This document shows positions 6,541-9,387 of a stretch of DNA of 9,387 nucleotides, piece after piece (positions within the stretch are counted from its first letter, which is position 1; the number at the start of each line of letters is the position of its first letter). Both the position numbers and the translations under genes were made by a program. The stretch spans positions 1 to 9,387 of the forward strand of contig JADGNT010000142.1 in the NCBI GenBank assembly GCA_017883345.1. Reading direction: 5' to 3'. This DNA comes from Candidatus Solibacter sp. (GTDB lineage Bacteria; Acidobacteriota; Terriglobia; Bryobacterales; Bryobacteraceae). The notes under the pieces are model-generated. The model saw nothing but the letters and a program-made list of their open reading frames with translations, was not told the DNA's origin and made no database searches.

Positions 6541-9189
6541 TTGAATCGCAGAGGCTTTATCAAGAAAAGCGCCATCGCCGCCGGGTTGGCTGGTTCTGTG
6601 GAGACGCCGCCGACCTTCACCCCGCCGGCCGACAACCGTTCCGCCGATTATCTTCGCCGCGTGCGGCGGGATGAGCTCCTGCCTAAGCCGCCGGCAATCC
6701 GGGATTCGAGCGGGACGGAAGTGAAAATCTCGCCAATGCCGCTGTCGGAACGGGTCCAGCGCAAGATCGTGCCGCGGCGAGGCTTTTGCAGCATCTCGCC
6801 CGCGAGCGATGCGCTTCTCCTCTCAGGGAATGGGGCGATGAGTATCGATACCGCGTGCGACCCCTACTCGGAGCAGATCACCTTCCGCCACGAAAGCCTG
6901 TTCACGCCGCATAGGAGGCCCTTCGAGGCACCCAAGATCGCGAGTGTTTTCCCGCAAGTGCGGCAAATGCTGTTGGACGGAAAATACCACGAAGCCGCGA
7001 GACTCGGTTACGACGAATGGCACAAGACCGCCATCAGCGGCGGCATGGGGATGGGCGGAGGCGCGGGATTCTCTATGCGCGTGGAGTACCCCAGGACTGC
7101 GTCGGTGAAGAACTATCTCCGAACGGTGGATTTCGAAAGCACCGAGTTGAAAGTTCACTGGACGGACGAGCGCGGCGAATGGGTTCGTCAGCTCTTCGCG
7201 TCCCGGCCCGACAACGTCGTGGTTCAATGGCTCACCGCTCCCAAAGGACAGCCGCTGAACGTCCGAATCACCATGGGAAGGTCGGCGGGAGGCGGCCGCG
7301 GCGGAGGAATGGGCATGGGAATGGCGGCCGCGGGAGGGAGAGGAGGCGCGCCGGCCGGCACCGCCGGAGGGCGAGGAGGAGCGCCCGGACTGAGCAATGT
7401 CCAGCAGGACTTCAACGAGCAGCGGCTGATCTTCAAAGGCGTTTTCGATCCCTCGGTGAACAACAGCGGCTATGCCGGCGTGACCCGCGTAATCCGCAAC
7501 GGCGGCACGGCCCGAATGGACGGCGACACGGTCGTAATCGAGAATGCGTCGTCCGTGATGCTGCTCACGCGCATCGAACGGCTTCCCGATTACAGCGAGG
7601 CGCAGGTGGAGGCCGTACGGCGGGCAGTGGAAGCGGTCACGCCGGACTACGCGGCGCTGCTCGAGCGGGCCCGCAAGGTCCAGTCGGAAATGCTCAACCG
7701 CGTGACGGTGGATTTCGGCGGCGCCGCGCAATACGGCATGTCCTCGGAGGAACTTCTGTCCGATCAGCGGTCGAGCCCGGGCTATTCGCCGGCATTCCTC
7801 GAAAAGCTGTTCGAGATGTGCCGGTATTGGTTCATCCTAACCAGCGGCAAGTACTGCACCATGTCGGCCGAGACCAATGCCAATATCAACCTGCAGATTG
7901 CGCCCGGTCCGCAGGGCGATCACCGGGAAGGCATGGATGGCTACTTCAACTGGATGGAGAGCCTGTACCCGGACTACCGTACCAACGCGAAGAATATTTA
8001 CGGCATGCGCGGCGCCCACTACTCCCTCACGCCGACCAAAGACGAGGGCGTCGATAAGATGTACGACTTTGCTGGTTCGACTGGGGAGACGTGGCCGCAC
8101 CCCTACTGGCTTTCGGCCGGAGGCTGGTGCGTGCGCCTGTTCTGGGACCACTACCTTGTTACGGGCGATCTGGATTTCCTCCGCAAGCGCGTGGTTCCGG
8201 CTTATAAGGATCTGGCGCTGTTTTACGAGGACTTCCTGACGGTCACTGACAAGAATGGGAACTACATCTTCGTCCCATCCTTCTCTCCGGAGAACAATCC
8301 TGGCAACCTGGACCCTTCGTGCATGTTGGTGATGAACTCCAGCATGGACATCGCGGTGTGCCGGGAAGTGCTGGCCAATCTGGTGGAGGCCTGCGAACTG
8401 TTGGGCATTGAGGCCGACAGTGTGCCGAAATGGAAGGCGATGCTGGCCAAGTTGCCGCCCTATCTGATGGAGCCGGACGGCGCCATGAAGGAATGGGCCT
8501 GGCCCTCGCTGGCGGAGCGTTACAACCAGCGCCATATCTCGCATCTCTACGGCGTGTGGCCGGGCGACGAGATTGACCCGGACCGCACCCCGCAACTGGC
8601 AAAGTCCGTTGTAATCGCCAACCGGCATCGGGTTCCGGAGCGGCTGGCCGCTCATGGCCGCTGCCATCGCGCATTGGTTGGGGCGCGACTCAAAGACAGC
8701 TACATGGTGGATACGGAGTTCCGGCAACTGATTGAAGAAGGCAACGTCGGCCCGACGCTCCGGTGCTCTCACGACCCCTATGCCGGGCCCATGCCGGATG
8801 CGCAAGGCGGGCTGCAGATGATCATGATCGAAATGCTCGCCTACTCGCGGCCCGGCGTCATCGAGCCGCTTCCGGCGCTACCGCCCTCGCTGGTCAAGGG
8901 ATCCATCAACGGGATGCTGCTTCGCACCTTTGCGAGGCTCGACAAGATGTCCTGGGACATGGACGCCCGGACGGTGGATATGACGATCACCTCGGTCAGG
9001 AAGCAGGACGTCACCCTGATTGCGCGGCACGGCATCGAAGCGGTTTCCGCCTCGCCCGGCGTCCTGGCGGCGAAACTGCAGCCCGGGAAGGCCGCCTGCG
9101 AACTGCACCTGCCGGAACGAAAAGCGGTGGAAGTCCATTTGAAGCTGGGGCGCCGCAACCCCATGGATTGGGTCCATTGGGTCGCTTGA
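6541..9189 (+). CDS. Divergent GH95-like glycosidase with Tat signal
   Basis: An 882-residue protein if begun at TTG 6541; an in-frame ATG lies at 6493. NRRGFIKKSA plus a hydrophobic stretch is a Tat signal, although no clean AxA cleavage site follows. The order is that of GH95: an N-terminal beta domain (LLLSGNGAMSID; FPQVRQMLLDGKYHEAARLGYDEW), then barrel sequence (GGWCVRLFWDHYL, FVPSFSPENNPG, NQRHISHLYGVWPGDEI), then a C-terminal beta domain (PGVIEPLPALP onward). Counterparts of the catalytic residues are N448/N450 (NANIN), E651 (KEW) and D753 (PDAQGG). MNYWPAE after the NIN motif is replaced by a different sequence, and DANFG has become DAQGG, so the sugar bound probably differs. A Gly-rich insertion (about residues 246-283) breaks the N-terminal domain. 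It diverges from the Sec-exported GH95. It acts on a glycoside outside the membrane; the substrate is unknown. Confidence 0.85.
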   Translation: MNRRGFIKKSAIAAGLAGSVETPPTFTPPADNRSADYLRRVRRDELLPKPPAIRDSSGTEVKISPMPLSERVQRKIVPRRGFCSISPASDALLLSGNGAMSIDTACDPYSEQITFRHESLFTPHRRPFEAPKIASVFPQVRQMLLDGKYHEAARLGYDEWHKTAISGGMGMGGGAGFSMRVEYPRTASVKNYLRTVDFESTELKVHWTDERGEWVRQLFASRPDNVVVQWLTAPKGQPLNVRITMGRSAGGGRGGGMGMGMAAAGGRGGAPAGTAGGRGGAPGLSNVQQDFNEQRLIFKGVFDPSVNNSGYAGVTRVIRNGGTARMDGDTVVIENASSVMLLTRIERLPDYSEAQVEAVRRAVEAVTPDYAALLERARKVQSEMLNRVTVDFGGAAQYGMSSEELLSDQRSSPGYSPAFLEKLFEMCRYWFILTSGKYCTMSAETNANINLQIAPGPQGDHREGMDGYFNWMESLYPDYRTNAKNIYGMRGAHYSLTPTKDEGVDKMYDFAGSTGETWPHPYWLSAGGWCVRLFWDHYLVTGDLDFLRKRVVPAYKDLALFYEDFLTVTDKNGNYIFVPSFSPENNPGNLDPSCMLVMNSSMDIAVCREVLANLVEACELLGIEADSVPKWKAMLAKLPPYLMEPDGAMKEWAWPSLAERYNQRHISHLYGVWPGDEIDPDRTPQLAKSVVIANRHRVPERLAAHGRCHRALVGARLKDSYMVDTEFRQLIEEGNVGPTLRCSHDPYAGPMPDAQGGLQMIMIEMLAYSRPGVIEPLPALPPSLVKGSINGMLLRTFARLDKMSWDMDARTVDMTITSVRKQDVTLIARHGIEAVSASPGVLAAKLQPGKAACELHLPERKAVEVHLKLGRRNPMDWVHWVA
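7276..7389 (+). other. Glycine-rich low-complexity insertion in the GH95-like protein
   Basis: About 38 residues (246-283 of the TTG-started protein), almost wholly Gly with Arg, Met, Ala and Pro, built of imperfect GGRGGAP / GGGRGGG / GMGMGM units. The reading frame is intact on both sides. A shorter stretch (GGMGMGGGAG, residues 167-176) lies upstream in the same domain. The other GH95 in this window has neither. It probably forms a flexible surface loop. Confidence 0.7.
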
Positions 9190-9387
9190 CGATTCGCGTT
9201 GAATAGGCCAGGAATGCGCGCATAGCCGAGACCATTGGGTGACGGTGAAGTTCCCTCGGTAACAATGAGCCCTGCTCCAGCGCGCTGCGCGTAGTAGGTT
9301 GCGGCGATATCACCGGGGACGTTTTCGATCGATCGGTTGCGAGTCATCGGTGCCATGACGACGCGATTGCGCAGCTCGCGCAGTTCC
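9190..9387 (-). pseudogene. Truncated N-terminal fragment of an Old Yellow Enzyme family flavin oxidoreductase
   Basis: Reading leftward from the right edge, about 63 codons (to about 9198) give typical Old Yellow Enzyme sequence: LRNRVVMAPMTRNRS, then NVPGDIAATYYAQRAGAGL, VTEGTSPSPNGLGY and IPGLFN. The APMTR and EGT motifs are the FMN-site strands near the N-terminus of these roughly 360-residue, FMN-dependent, NAD(P)H-using enone reductases. The start codon lies outside the window; the internal ATG at 9356 is the Met of VVMAPMTR, not the start. After IPGLFN the homology stops. The frame stays open to 8841 only as the antisense of the GH95-like gene, with no further family motifs. More than three quarters of the enzyme is therefore missing, so this is a remnant. 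It could also be an assembly junction. Confidence 0.75.

Noticed and set aside
6823..8805. Minus-strand open frames of 302 and 322 codons and a plus-strand frame of 346 codons (7017-8057)
   Set aside because: All overlap the GH95-like gene in other frames; the translations are Arg/His/Ala-rich with no domain signature.
8841..9356. Minus-strand 171-codon frame starting at ATG 9356 as a complete gene
   Set aside because: Old Yellow Enzyme sequence continues upstream of that ATG in the same frame to the window edge, and everything left of about 9198 is antisense of the GH95-like gene. It is a truncated fragment, not a small gene.

Overview
The window is GC-rich and gene-dense. It holds four long carbohydrate-active genes and one broken gene at the right edge. 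The exported glycosidases, the Tat-routed family 95 protein and the glycine-rich GRGGG-type insertions resemble Acidobacteriota of the Solibacter/Bryobacter kind. That placement is inferred from gene style only; no rRNA or marker gene is present.

Layout. On the minus strand, read from right to left, lie a Sec-exported GH95 glycosidase (6310-3902), a DUF5060/DUF4038/DUF5605-type putative glycoside hydrolase (3808-2096), and a GH127 beta-L-arabinofuranosidase-type enzyme (1922 to the left edge, 3' end missing). The gaps are 93 and 173 bp. The second gap carries a perfect TATAAT box, so GH127 probably has its own promoter. Diverging from the first GH95 across 230 bp is a second, very different GH95-like gene on the plus strand (6541-9189). 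It has a Tat signal and a TTG start set by a strong Shine-Dalgarno. Its stop abuts the truncated N-terminal part of an Old Yellow Enzyme family gene read from the right edge on the minus strand.

How the genes may work together. All four intact or near-intact products look exported and act on glycosides. GH95 (alpha-L-fucosidase/alpha-L-galactosidase), GH127 (beta-L-arabinofuranosidase or aceric acid hydrolase) and a DUF4038 barrel (the fold of GH140 apiosidase) together suggest trimming of side chains on a plant polysaccharide such as pectin or rhamnogalacturonan-II. This is inference from family content. No transporter, SusC/D pair or regulator is visible. I see no tRNA, rRNA, CRISPR array, transposase or convincing rho-independent terminator.
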